NCBI GenBank assembly: GCA_017303895.1 | Contig: JAFLBF010000015.1 | Location: 17,860 to 81,859 of the forward strand | From: Bacteroidota bacterium | GTDB taxonomy: Bacteria > Bacteroidota > Bacteroidia > 2-12-FULL-35-15 | DNA length: 64,000 nt | Direction: 5' to 3' | Shown: positions 24,344 through 33,028 of the stretch, piece after piece | Numbering within the stretch: position 1 is the first letter of the stretch | How the letters are laid out: each line of letters begins with the position of its first letter | Notes under the pieces: generated by a model | Database searches by the model: none | Seen by the model: the letters and a program-made list of their open reading frames with translations, nothing else | Told to the model about the DNA's origin: nothing | Program-made: the position numbers and the translations under genes

Positions 24344-25336
24344 ATGAAAAGGATCATCTTCTTATTATTTGTTTTTGCCATTATCGCATTCTTCTGGATG
24401 CCTTCGCGTCAGCCTGCTTATACGTGGGGATTCTTTGCGCATAAAAAGATCAACCGTATGGCGGTGTTTACATTGCCAACTGAGATGATGGGATTTTACA
24501 AGCAACACATTGAATACATTTCGGAGCATGCTGTTGATCCCGATAAAAGACGTTATGCCAATGAAGATGAAGCTGCACGCCATTATATCGATATCGATCA
24601 TTATGGAAAACACCCTTTTGATTCTGTTCCAATGTATTGGAAGGCGGCCGTAAAAAAATACTCCGAGGATACATTAAAAGCCTATGGTATTGTTCCATGG
24701 CATATCGAGAAGATGGTGTACCGTTTATCACAAGCGTTTAAAGAAGAAAATCTGGATCTTATTCTTCATTACTCTGCCGATCTGGGGCACTACATTGGTG
24801 ATGCACATGTACCACTGCATACAACCGAAAATTATAATGGTCAGTTAACGAATCAGAAAGGGATCCATGGTTTTTGGGAGTCGCGTATACCGGAGTTAAA
24901 ATCAGAAGGATATGATTATTGGGTGGGTAAAGCAAAATATATTGATAAGCCGATCAATAGAGCCTGGGAATATGTGAAACAAAGCAATGCAGCAGTAGAT
25001 TCCGTATTGAAATTTGAAGCAGCACTGAATGCACAGTATTCACCCGATAAAAAATATAGTTTCGAGAACAGAGGAGCAACGGTGATGAAAGTGTATTCAA
25101 AAGAATATACCGAAGATTATGATAAGATGATGAATGGAATGGTGGAACGCAGAATGCGTCAAGCTATTATTGAAGTGGGTAGTTTATGGTACACGGCCTG
25201 GGTAAATGCAGGTAAGCCGAATTTAAGTCGTTTTAACGATAAAGATATTTCCGATTCCTTAAAACTCGCCAATAAAAAAGAGGAAGAGATGTGGAAGAAT
25301 GGAACCGTGAGGGAGATCAAAGGACATAATGATTGA
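24344..25336 (+). CDS. Secreted zinc-dependent phospholipase C / S1-P1 nuclease-like protein
   Basis: 330 residues from the ATG at 24344 (a GTG two codons earlier is possible). After a signal peptide (MKRIIFLLFVFAIIAFFW) the mature N-terminus is YTWGFFAHKKINRMAV, with the Trp and His that coordinate the trinuclear zinc site in this superfamily. Further ligands are visible in HYIDIDHYG (about 88), HYSADLGHYIGDAHVPLHT (about 145) and HGFWE (about 175). The family cleaves phospholipids or single-stranded nucleic acids; which one is open. GSCFA gene follows after 3 bases. Confidence 0.85.
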   Translation: MKRIIFLLFVFAIIAFFWMPSRQPAYTWGFFAHKKINRMAVFTLPTEMMGFYKQHIEYISEHAVDPDKRRYANEDEAARHYIDIDHYGKHPFDSVPMYWKAAVKKYSEDTLKAYGIVPWHIEKMVYRLSQAFKEENLDLILHYSADLGHYIGDAHVPLHTTENYNGQLTNQKGIHGFWESRIPELKSEGYDYWVGKAKYIDKPINRAWEYVKQSNAAVDSVLKFEAALNAQYSPDKKYSFENRGATVMKVYSKEYTEDYDKMMNGMVERRMRQAIIEVGSLWYTAWVNAGKPNLSRFNDKDISDSLKLANKKEEEMWKNGTVREIKGHND

Positions 25337-25339
25337 GGT

Positions 25340-26311
25340 ATGAATTTTTATTTACAATTTACGATCCCGGCATTTCAACAAAAATTGAGCTATGAGCAGA
25401 AATGCATATTCATAGGTTCCTGCTTTGCAGAGAATATTGGAGAGAAAATGCAGGAGCATAAATTCAATTGTTTGATCAATCCTCATGGCGTACTGTACAA
25501 TCCAATAAGCATTGCACAGGCTTTAAGAAGATATTTGAATGATGCTTCATTGAAGGATGAAGACTTGTTTTATGCTCATGAGCAATGGAACAGTTGGGAA
25601 CATCATAGCCGGTATTCACATGCGGATAAAGAGCAATGCATAAAAAGTATCAACCAGGAGATAGCAGCAGCACATACGTATTTAAAAGAAGTGCAATGGT
25701 TGTTCATCACCTTCGGATCATCATTTGTTTATAAGCGAAAAGACAACGGCAACTATGTTGGTAATTGCCATAAAGTGCCTGCTGCACAATTTGAGAAGGA
25801 GCTCTTGTCGAGTGAATATATTATCAAAGAATACAGCGAACTGATCCTTCAATTGAAAAAGTTCAATCCAAATTTAAAGATCGTTTTTACGGTTAGTCCT
25901 GTCCGTTACATCCGGGATGGTGTGGTGGAGAATAACATTAGCAAAGCAAATCTGATCACTGCCGTTCATGAGCTGGTAAATGCTTTTGAGCATGTGTTTT
26001 ATTTTCCTGCGTATGAGATCGTGATCGATGAGTTGCGTGATTACCGTTTTTATAAAGAAGATCTGGTGCATCCGAATGAGATAGCGATCAATTATGTATA
26101 TGAAAAGCTTATTGAAGTATTGTTGGATAAATCCACTAAAAAGCAGCAGGAGAAGATCCTTGAATTGATCAATGCCATGCGGCATAAGCCCTTTAATGAG
26201 CAAAGCGAAGCACATCAGAAATTCAAAGCGAATTATTTGGCACGATGTAAAGAAATTCAGAAGGAACTTCCGGTCATCGACCTAAAAAAAGAAGAAGCGT
26301 ATTTTGGTTAA
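25340..26311 (+). CDS. GSCFA-domain protein
   Basis: 323 residues. The family signature is clear: KCIFIGSCFAENIGEKM at about 25, then NPHGVLYNPISI. The fold is SGNH/GDSL-hydrolase-like: the Ser in GSCF, TFGSSFVYKR, FTVSPVRYIRDGV, and a C-terminal DLVHPNEIA that supplies the Asp/His pair. So an esterase-type activity is inferred; substrate unknown. Its last codons form the left arm of a terminator, and the stop codon lies in the loop. Confidence 0.9.
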   Translation: MNFYLQFTIPAFQQKLSYEQKCIFIGSCFAENIGEKMQEHKFNCLINPHGVLYNPISIAQALRRYLNDASLKDEDLFYAHEQWNSWEHHSRYSHADKEQCIKSINQEIAAAHTYLKEVQWLFITFGSSFVYKRKDNGNYVGNCHKVPAAQFEKELLSSEYIIKEYSELILQLKKFNPNLKIVFTVSPVRYIRDGVVENNISKANLITAVHELVNAFEHVFYFPAYEIVIDELRDYRFYKEDLVHPNEIAINYVYEKLIEVLLDKSTKKQQEKILELINAMRHKPFNEQSEAHQKFKANYLARCKEIQKELPVIDLKKEEAYFG

Positions 26312-26330
26312 AAATACGCTTCTTCTTTTT
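26286..26330. terminator. Terminator overlapping the GSCFA stop codon
   Basis: A perfect 20-bp stem (AAAAAGAAGAAGCGTATTTT and its complement) with a 5-base loop GGTTA that carries the first bases of the stop TAA at 26309-26311. The A/T flanks let it serve both this gene and the minus-strand gene ending at 26347. Confidence 0.92.
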
Positions 26331-26346
26331 TATTGGAAATTAGTTC

Positions 26347-27000
26347 TTAGAATTTAAAACTCACTCCACCTGTTATGTAGGAGATACCATAACCAACTTC
26401 GCCAAATACACCTACATTTTTTGCAAAATACCAGCGTGCACCTGCAAATAAGGAATAAGCAGGATAAGCAAAGCTGTTTGCTATTTTGTATGCATTTTTA
26501 TTTTCTGGTCTTGGATCGTTTGTTTCATAGTTATAGATACTCATACGAGCGCCAATGATAACACCTGCATACACTTCGGCTTTTTCACTGTTCAATACAT
26601 CCCAATGGTAAGCAGCACGTCCTGCTAACATCAAGGATGTCCAATTGTGCTCATAGTAGTATGAATTCAGGTCATAAATGGAAGTATAGGTGTTTTTGTA
26701 ATGAGCCGTTTGGAATCCTACATATCCTCCTACTCCAAGGTATCCGGGTCCGATACGATCCTTCCATGGTTGTTCATAGCTTACACTGAAAGCAGGAGTA
26801 GAGCGGTAGGTGCCACCAATACCTCTGTAATAGCGAATGCTTCCAAAACCAACACCAACATTGATAATATGGGTGTTATCATCGAAGCATTTTCCTCCCG
26901 ATCCATTGTTTTTAAGGATCAATTTTTCTTCTGATAGGCCATTTGCAAATCCCGATGCAAATAAAACCAATGATGCGATTAATGTGGTTAACGTTTTCAT
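26347..27000 (-). CDS. Outer-membrane beta-barrel protein, unknown role
   Basis: 217 residues. Signal peptide MKTLTTLIASLVLFASGFANG, then alternating amphipathic strands (IINVGVGFGSIRYY, GPGYLGVGGYVGFQ, SLMLAGRAAYHWDV, KAEVYAGVIIGARMSIY, GVFGEVGYGISYITGGVSFKF) ending in aromatic Phe, the hallmark of an outer-membrane barrel of about 8 strands. Function unknown. Promoter TACATTTG at 27016-27023. Confidence 0.82.
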   Translation of the reverse strand: MKTLTTLIASLVLFASGFANGLSEEKLILKNNGSGGKCFDDNTHIINVGVGFGSIRYYRGIGGTYRSTPAFSVSYEQPWKDRIGPGYLGVGGYVGFQTAHYKNTYTSIYDLNSYYYEHNWTSLMLAGRAAYHWDVLNSEKAEVYAGVIIGARMSIYNYETNDPRPENKNAYKIANSFAYPAYSLFAGARWYFAKNVGVFGEVGYGISYITGGVSFKF

Positions 27001-27015
27001 GGTGTTATTTTTTTA

Positions 27016-27023
27016 CAAATGTA
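27016..27023 (-). promoter_or_regulatory. -7 box of beta-barrel gene
   Basis: TACATTTG on the minus strand, 15 bases before the ATG at 27000, just downstream of the terminator of the preceding gene. Confidence 0.6.
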
Positions 27024-27030
27024 CGAGCAA

Positions 27031-27065
27031 AAAAAATGCTTCCACTAATTATGGAAGCATTTTTT
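27031..27065 (-). terminator. Terminator of the PNGase F-like gene
   Basis: Stem AATGCTTCCA / TGGAAGCATT with A/T flanks and a 7-base loop, in the gap after the minus-strand gene ending at 27087. Confidence 0.85.
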
Positions 27066-27086
27066 GAACATTTTATTATTTATCAA

Positions 27087-30000
27087 CTATTCTTTTATCC
27101 ATTTTTTTGAAATGAAATCGTTCTCTGTTTTTAATCGTACAAAGTAAATTCCTGCCTTTAAGTAACTTAGGTCCGTTTCCAGGCTTTCAGCCGATAGCTC
27201 CTTGAACTCATGTGTTAAGATCAGTTTTCCTAATAGATCGGTGATCTCAATTTTTCCATCTTGTTTCTCTAGCAAATTCACATCCACATATAAATGGCCA
27301 TTGCTCGGATTCGGATACACATTTAGTGTTGCTTCATTGGTAAGAATGTATTCATCTACACCTACCATCATTCCTGTTGTGAACTGTTGGAATATTTTTC
27401 CTCCAAAGTCATTTCCAAAATTCTTAATGATGACATTGCTGGTGGCTTTTTTGAAACGTATATAACCAGCACCTTGTGCGGAGTTGGCCCACCAGCTTAA
27501 TCCATCTTCTCCACTGTCGGTCAATTCAAACTCATAACATCCATCAGGTAGTGTGAGCGTATCTTTATAGATCGTATTTGCTGTCAGGTTATTTCGTTGG
27601 TGTACGATATTGCCAGCTGAGTTTTTAAGCGTGTACTGATTCTCTCCCGGATAATTGTTGCTTTTGAATTCGATCACAAAGGTAGATGGCATAGCAGGAG
27701 GATACACATAGTTTGTTGTCTTTGAATTATTAGGGGCATATTGATCAGCGGCTCCATTTGGATTGCTTATGGTAACTGTAAAGGCTGTTGCATTTCCAAC
27801 CCAGTTCATGTCACCTAATTTCACTTCTGCGCTTTCCATGAATTTTAAATTGCCTGTCCAGTTATATACACTTGGTGTTGCGCCATTTAAGCCATACGTG
27901 ATCGTAAGTGACGTTAAGTCCGATGATCCGGTATTGTTAATTCGTATCACAGGATTGTCACAGATAGGGTTGTAGCGTAGCCACATTTGATCTTTACTTG
28001 GTGAAAGAATATCTTCAATTGCCGCATCCAATGTAAAGTTTGGTGCACCATAACTTACTACCTGATCTTCGATCTGATAATAACTCCATTCGCCATTGTT
28101 CGTATATGCTTGTACATCATGGTCGAGTGTTACTGCATTCCCCGGTGTTACAAAAGGTGTTAATTCAAAATCATAGGTCCATACTTCAGCACCCGGACAC
28201 CAGTTGGCTCTGTCATACACCCATGTTCCTCCTTGAGGATACAATGGATTCACATCACAGTTGTCGCGCCAAACCAATTGAGAGAATTGCTGCGTGCCAT
28301 TTACTTTGTAGTAATGGTATTTCGGACAAAATTCAGCACAGTTGGATGGAGTATCCATTCCATGCCCGGTTACACGAGATTTCCAGCGGGCTGTAACGGC
28401 ATTAGTTGGAATAGTTGCAGTTTTAGGAATTAAATGATTTTCGATCGGATTGTTTGTATGTCCGTAATCAAATGCTCCTGTATAAATATTTTGAATGTCG
28501 ATCACATCACGTGGTGGTGTTCCTTTGATCATGATAAATTTCATATCAAGTAATTCCTGCCAGTTACCAGCTGCGAGATGAACACTATCCGCTAAAAGTG
28601 TTCTGTAATCGCTTACATCAAATGTCCAGGTCCAACCGGTTCCTAAACTTAATCCATTTCCATAAGGAGTGATGTAACGTGCCAATTCATAGCGTATCAC
28701 TTGCGGAAATTTTTTATACCAATCGTAATAAGCGATGTGCATAGTGCTATCAGGTGTTACCCAGGTGGAATCGATCGCTTGTCCAGATGCATTGTATTGA
28801 TAATTGCTGTAGTAAGCCGGCCAAACAATAATGGTGTCCGTAGCTATACCGGGATTGTTGATAGAATCGGTGTAGCTGATGATCTGCATAGGAGTATTTT
28901 GAATAGAGTCGATCACCAATATTGAATCGATCTGAGTTGTAAACACACCTTGCTCAAATACGATGTTTGGTCGTGTGTAGGTTTGCTGAAACTGTGTGAT
29001 CAGATCGCTTGAGTTTTTTAATGGATTGTCAACCGAATTAAGAATGGCCGTTGAATGATTTCCCGGTGCAATATCCGTTGCAGTAGCATAATTTCCATCA
29101 TTGAATTGATAATGTACTGCTAAATTATTGTAGTTGGGATGTGCTGCAGAAATTCCATTGTTCATTAAGCCTTGAATGCTAGTTTGGTCTAATTCGGAAT
29201 TGAATACCATGAAATCATCCATCTTACCTTCATAGGTTTGTGAGCCATTCCAATTTCCTTTTCCAATTCTAAATTTTTTAATGTTCTTCATGGATTTGGT
29301 TTTGCCTGTACCGCTGAACCAAAGATTTCCATTCAAATAGATCTTCATGGAACCTGTCACTTTATTTTTTGTAAATGTCCAATAATTCCACTGACCTTCA
29401 ATTTCGGCTGTAGTAGCTGTTTTGCTGATGCGGTCATACGAAGTGGAGCTAAATCCGGCATCCCAATACACTTTACTATCCGACCAAGGCATGTGTGCAT
29501 TTAGAATTCTGTTACCTAATGAGTCAACTGCTTCAAAGCAGCTACCATCTTGAGGTTGATATTGTGGTGTTCCATAAGCCCAATAAGCAACTGTTACAAA
29601 CGAGTCGATTGAAACAAGTGTGTTGTTCAATGGAATATCAATATACCCTGTTGAGTGAAAAGATGCAACTCTGTCCGCTCCTGCGTTGAATAATCCTGAA
29701 TGATAAGTGGTGTTGGTAGAAGCAACAAGATTATCTGTTCCTGCTTGTGTATTGTCGTAAGTAAGTTCAATCAATAAATTGGATGTTCCATCCCAGTTGA
29801 AAGGTGTTGTTAATTGTAAACTGTTCCAGCCTGTTGAATTGAAATTGGTGTTTTTGGAATATACAGTAGTGAAGCCTGTTGAATTGAATGTAGCTTGTGT
29901 TAATGAATCCAATGTTACTTGTTTGATCTTAATGGTAAGATCGCTCATAGAACTTCCTAATGTTTGTAAAAAGAATTGAAGTCCGGTAATGTTTCCGGCA

Positions 30001-30515
30001 CTCATCCCTGCAGCCGACATTTCTGAAGCTTTCCATAAAAACTGTGTGCGCGATACAGGATTCGCAGTTCCGAATGGAAGAGTACTGTTCACATTTCCAC
30101 TGCCAACAGTATATGTGTTTAGTGAAGTGGTATCGGTGTGATTCGCATAATATTGCCAGCTCGGATGATAGGAGTAGGATGGTGTATTCATGAATTGAAT
30201 ACTGTCCGGACTATTGCCATTTACTGCATAGGTTGGTTGATGAATAAGTGTTGAGTCTTGCAAGCCTGTGTTTTTGTATAGATAGGTATAAGTCAAATAA
30301 TCCCATTCACCGCAAGCCGGGCTTTGAGCCGGATTACATTTTAATGTGTATTGCATCAATATTTTTTCAAAGCGGACGGTGTCGCTCGGGAAAACAAACC
30401 AGGCATCCTGTGGTGATCCAAAAGTGAATGTTTGTACAGTAATAGTATCTCCTGCTTGGGCAAATGCCGGTTGAAAACTTAAGAATGTTATGAGTGTATA
30501 AAACAGTTTCTTCAT
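27087..30515 (-). CDS. Large secreted PNGase F-related / LamG protein with T9SS type A sorting signal
   Basis: 1142 residues. After the signal peptide comes a segment like the N-terminal domain of peptide-N-glycosidase F (about 25-105, FGSPQDAWFVFPSDTVRFEKI, CGEWDYLTYTYLY). An inserted beta-rich module follows (about 135-270, NWDGTSNLLIELTYDN), then a LamG/concanavalin-like domain (about 285-480, HSTGYIDIPLNNTL, GNLWFSGTGK), then PNGase F-like sequence again (about 640-840, with GHGMDTPSNCAEFCPKYHYYKVNG and WRDNCDVNPLYPQGGTW). It ends with a Por sorting domain (LNVYPNPSNGHLYVDV). PNGase F removes N-glycans from glycoproteins; activity here is inferred. Cell-surface or secreted. Confidence 0.85.
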   Translation of the reverse strand: MKKLFYTLITFLSFQPAFAQAGDTITVQTFTFGSPQDAWFVFPSDTVRFEKILMQYTLKCNPAQSPACGEWDYLTYTYLYKNTGLQDSTLIHQPTYAVNGNSPDSIQFMNTPSYSYHPSWQYYANHTDTTSLNTYTVGSGNVNSTLPFGTANPVSRTQFLWKASEMSAAGMSAGNITGLQFFLQTLGSSMSDLTIKIKQVTLDSLTQATFNSTGFTTVYSKNTNFNSTGWNSLQLTTPFNWDGTSNLLIELTYDNTQAGTDNLVASTNTTYHSGLFNAGADRVASFHSTGYIDIPLNNTLVSIDSFVTVAYWAYGTPQYQPQDGSCFEAVDSLGNRILNAHMPWSDSKVYWDAGFSSTSYDRISKTATTAEIEGQWNYWTFTKNKVTGSMKIYLNGNLWFSGTGKTKSMKNIKKFRIGKGNWNGSQTYEGKMDDFMVFNSELDQTSIQGLMNNGISAAHPNYNNLAVHYQFNDGNYATATDIAPGNHSTAILNSVDNPLKNSSDLITQFQQTYTRPNIVFEQGVFTTQIDSILVIDSIQNTPMQIISYTDSINNPGIATDTIIVWPAYYSNYQYNASGQAIDSTWVTPDSTMHIAYYDWYKKFPQVIRYELARYITPYGNGLSLGTGWTWTFDVSDYRTLLADSVHLAAGNWQELLDMKFIMIKGTPPRDVIDIQNIYTGAFDYGHTNNPIENHLIPKTATIPTNAVTARWKSRVTGHGMDTPSNCAEFCPKYHYYKVNGTQQFSQLVWRDNCDVNPLYPQGGTWVYDRANWCPGAEVWTYDFELTPFVTPGNAVTLDHDVQAYTNNGEWSYYQIEDQVVSYGAPNFTLDAAIEDILSPSKDQMWLRYNPICDNPVIRINNTGSSDLTSLTITYGLNGATPSVYNWTGNLKFMESAEVKLGDMNWVGNATAFTVTISNPNGAADQYAPNNSKTTNYVYPPAMPSTFVIEFKSNNYPGENQYTLKNSAGNIVHQRNNLTANTIYKDTLTLPDGCYEFELTDSGEDGLSWWANSAQGAGYIRFKKATSNVIIKNFGNDFGGKIFQQFTTGMMVGVDEYILTNEATLNVYPNPSNGHLYVDVNLLEKQDGKIEITDLLGKLILTHEFKELSAESLETDLSYLKAGIYFVRLKTENDFISKKWIKE

Positions 30516-30535
30516 TGGGTTTAACGTATTTGTTT

Positions 30536-30543
30536 CAAAAATA
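30536..30543 (-). promoter_or_regulatory. -7 box of the PNGase F-like gene
   Basis: TATTTTTG on the minus strand, 20 bases before the ATG at 30515. Confidence 0.55.
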
Positions 30544-30651
30544 AACTTTCGCGCTATTTTACTGTTTTCAAAATGCAGACATTATTAGTAATTGTTAAGC
30601 TTTTTTATCTTTATTATTGTGTAACTTTACAATTATTAAAAAAGAGTAACT

Positions 30652-31779
30652 ATGAAGATCGGAATTGTTTGTTATCCAACCTTTGGTGGAAGTGGTGTGG
30701 TTGCCACTGAATTAGGAAAAGCATTGGCACAAGAGGGACATAAGGTGCATTTTATTACTTACAGTCAGCCGGTGCGACTTGATTTTTTCTCGGAGAATTT
30801 GTTCTACCATGAGGTATCTGTATCCGATTATCCTTTGTTTGATTATCAGCCTTATGAGTTAGTCTTGTCGAGTAAATTGGTGGATGTAGTGAAATATGAA
30901 AAATTAGATCTGTTGCATGTACATTATGCTATTCCACATGCTTCGGCTGCCTATATGGCCAAACAAATATTAGCATCACAGGGAATCAATATTCCCTTTA
31001 TTACCACATTGCACGGAACCGATATTACTTTAGTAGGGAAAGATCCTTCTTTTGAGCCGGTGATCACTTTCGCGATTAATAATAGCGATGCAGTAACTGC
31101 TGTTTCAGAAAGCTTAAGACAGGATACGATCAAAAATTTTCCGAATGTAAAAAAGGATATTAAAGTGATCCCCAACTTTATTTGTTTGGATGAATTTAAA
31201 TTTGATAATCTACAATGCCATAAAAAAATGTATGCTCCGAATGGAGAGCGATTGTTGATCCATGTTTCGAACTTTAGGAAGGTGAAACGAGTGGACGATG
31301 TGTTGAGGGTGTTCGATCGAGTGAGAAAAGAAGTCCCTTCCAAATTAATCTTGATAGGTGATGGTCCTGAGCGCGCTAATATTGAAAAATTATGTCGCGA
31401 ATTGAATACCTGTGATGATATTAAATCGTTAGGAAAGATCGTAAATCCGGAGCAGGTGTTGGCAATAGCAGACCTATTTTTGTTACCATCGGAAACCGAA
31501 AGTTTTGGATTGGCTGCATTGGAAGCAATGGCAAGTAAGGTTCCTGTTATATCTACCAATTCAGGAGGTTTGCCCGAAGTGAATGTGCATGGCGTGAGTG
31601 GTTATATGAGTAATGTAGGGGATGTAGAGGATATGGCAAAGAATGCTATTCGCATTTTGATTGACGACAAGACCTTGGATCAATTCAAAGAAAATGCTTA
31701 TCAGCAAGCCAAACAATTTGATATAGAAAAGATCTTGCCGATGTATGAGAAATTATATCGCGATGTGATCGGAAAATAG
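30652..31779 (+). CDS. bshA: N-acetyl-alpha-D-glucosaminyl L-malate synthase (bacillithiol synthesis)
   Basis: 375 residues of the GT4 glycosyltransferase fold. BshA joins UDP-GlcNAc and L-malate in the first step of bacillithiol synthesis. Family markers: MKIGIVCYPTFGGSGVVATELG at the N-terminus, LDLLHVHYAIPHASAAY, TTLHGTDITLVG, the nucleotide-sugar-binding VSNFRKVKRVDDV, and the EX7E motif ETESFGLAALEAMA. bshB and bshC are not in the window. Possible promoter TAACTTTA at 30622-30629. Confidence 0.93.
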   Translation: MKIGIVCYPTFGGSGVVATELGKALAQEGHKVHFITYSQPVRLDFFSENLFYHEVSVSDYPLFDYQPYELVLSSKLVDVVKYEKLDLLHVHYAIPHASAAYMAKQILASQGINIPFITTLHGTDITLVGKDPSFEPVITFAINNSDAVTAVSESLRQDTIKNFPNVKKDIKVIPNFICLDEFKFDNLQCHKKMYAPNGERLLIHVSNFRKVKRVDDVLRVFDRVRKEVPSKLILIGDGPERANIEKLCRELNTCDDIKSLGKIVNPEQVLAIADLFLLPSETESFGLAALEAMASKVPVISTNSGGLPEVNVHGVSGYMSNVGDVEDMAKNAIRILIDDKTLDQFKENAYQQAKQFDIEKILPMYEKLYRDVIGK

Positions 31780-31781
31780 GG

Positions 31782-32123
31782 TTATCCTCCAGCTTTTTTT
31801 ACTTTGTAATTAGCGTCTGTCAGTAGTTTCAAAACTTTGTCGCGGTGGTCGCCTTGAATAAGAATCTCTTCGTTTTTTACACTGCCACCTACACCACATT
31901 TCTGTTTGAGCATTTTTCCTAATGCTTCCAGATCAGCTTCATTTCCAATGAATCCATTCACACGGGTGATCAGTTTTCCGCCTCCGATGCGGTCTAAAAA
32001 AATTTTTAAATTCTGCTGCTGAGGAGGAAGCGATTCCATTTGTTCCTCCGCATCATTATTAAATTCAAAGTTCTTATTCGTAGAATACACGAAGCCGTCT
32101 TTGTCGTTATTTTTTTTACTCAT
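31782..32123 (-). CDS. SUI1/YciH-type translation initiation factor
   Basis: 113 residues. A disordered N-terminus is followed by an eIF1-like domain (about 40-113): [23 protein letters not shown] ... [30 protein letters not shown]. The [14 protein letters not shown] block is the family's hallmark. Bacterial members are thought to influence start-codon selection; direct evidence is limited. Third gene of a run with the sulfatase and lipid kinase (7-base gap). Confidence 0.92.
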   Translation of the reverse strand: MSKKNNDKDGFVYSTNKNFEFNNDAEEQMESLPPQQQNLKIFLDRIGGGKLITRVNGFIGNEADLEALGKMLKQKCGVGGSVKNEEILIQGDHRDKVLKLLTDANYKVKKAGG

Positions 32124-32130
32124 AGCGCAA

Positions 32131-33018
32131 TTAATTTACTTTGGGGATGATCACATTCAAGGATGCAGTATCTACTTGTATAAGTATCTCATTTCCGATC
32201 TCTATTGGTTCTCCATCAATGTGTGCGATGGTGCTGGGTTGTTTTACTTTCACCACTTTGGCTTTAATGATCTCCAGGTGTGCTGATTCATGCAAGCTGC
32301 CTTTGAATAAACGATAGCCGATCGATAAGGCACTCATAAATTTAAAGTTTTTCAAAATAGCAATATCCATGATACCATCCGATATGTCGGCTGTTGGAGC
32401 AATGTAGGCGTTGTTTCCCCATTGTGATCCATTGGCAAAGCTGATCAAAAATGCTTCGGGATAGATCGTTTTTCCATCAATCTCCAATTCATATTTACGT
32501 GCTTTGTATTTAGGAAATTCGCGCATGATCACTTTCAAATAAGAGGAGAACCCTCGCTTACCAAACTTTGCAAATTCCCAACCGATGTGTGCATCAAATC
32601 CAATGCCTGCAACGTTCACAAATGTCTCTTTGTTAAACCGGATGCTGTCAACTGTGGATATTACACCTGTATTGATCACATCCATGGCTTTCTTCAGGTC
32701 GATCGGAATTTTTAAATGTCTTGCCAATCCGTTTCCTGAGCCTGCCGGAATGATTGCCATTGCTGTTTTTGTGCCGATCAATCCTTTGGCTGTTTCATTC
32801 ACAGAGCCATCGCCACCAACCGCCACTACAATGTCAAAATTCCGTGAAGCGGCATCTTTTGCCAGTTCGGTAGCATGCTTTGCTGCTTTTGTATATTGTA
32901 TCTCGTATTCAAAAAGGGTTCTGTCAAGCAGCTGGTCGATCAGTTTCTCGATAATTTTTTGTCTTCCAATTCCTGAAATGGGATTAACAATAAAACATAT
33001 TTTCTTTTTTGTGTTCAA
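32131..33018 (-). CDS. Diacylglycerol kinase-family lipid kinase
   Basis: 295 residues of the DagK/YegS/BmrU family. The ATP-binding [16 protein letters not shown] (about 65) and [16 protein letters not shown] (about 92) motifs are intact, with the C-terminal IAHIDGEP segment. It phosphorylates a lipid alcohol such as diacylglycerol, at the membrane face. Next to the LTA synthase-like sulfatase (10-base gap): in lipoteichoic-acid pathways, DagK recycles the diacylglycerol that LtaS-type enzymes release, so a functional pair is plausible. That link is inference. Confidence 0.9.
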   Translation of the reverse strand: MNTKKKICFIVNPISGIGRQKIIEKLIDQLLDRTLFEYEIQYTKAAKHATELAKDAASRNFDIVVAVGGDGSVNETAKGLIGTKTAMAIIPAGSGNGLARHLKIPIDLKKAMDVINTGVISTVDSIRFNKETFVNVAGIGFDAHIGWEFAKFGKRGFSSYLKVIMREFPKYKARKYELEIDGKTIYPEAFLISFANGSQWGNNAYIAPTADISDGIMDIAILKNFKFMSALSIGYRLFKGSLHESAHLEIIKAKVVKVKQPSTIAHIDGEPIEIGNEILIQVDTASLNVIIPKVN

Positions 33019-33028
33019 GTGCTGCGTT

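Noticed and set aside
30951..31559. Minus-strand open frame of 202 codons inside bshA
   Set aside because: bshA motifs are intact on the plus strand; the shadow has no start context or recognisable domain.
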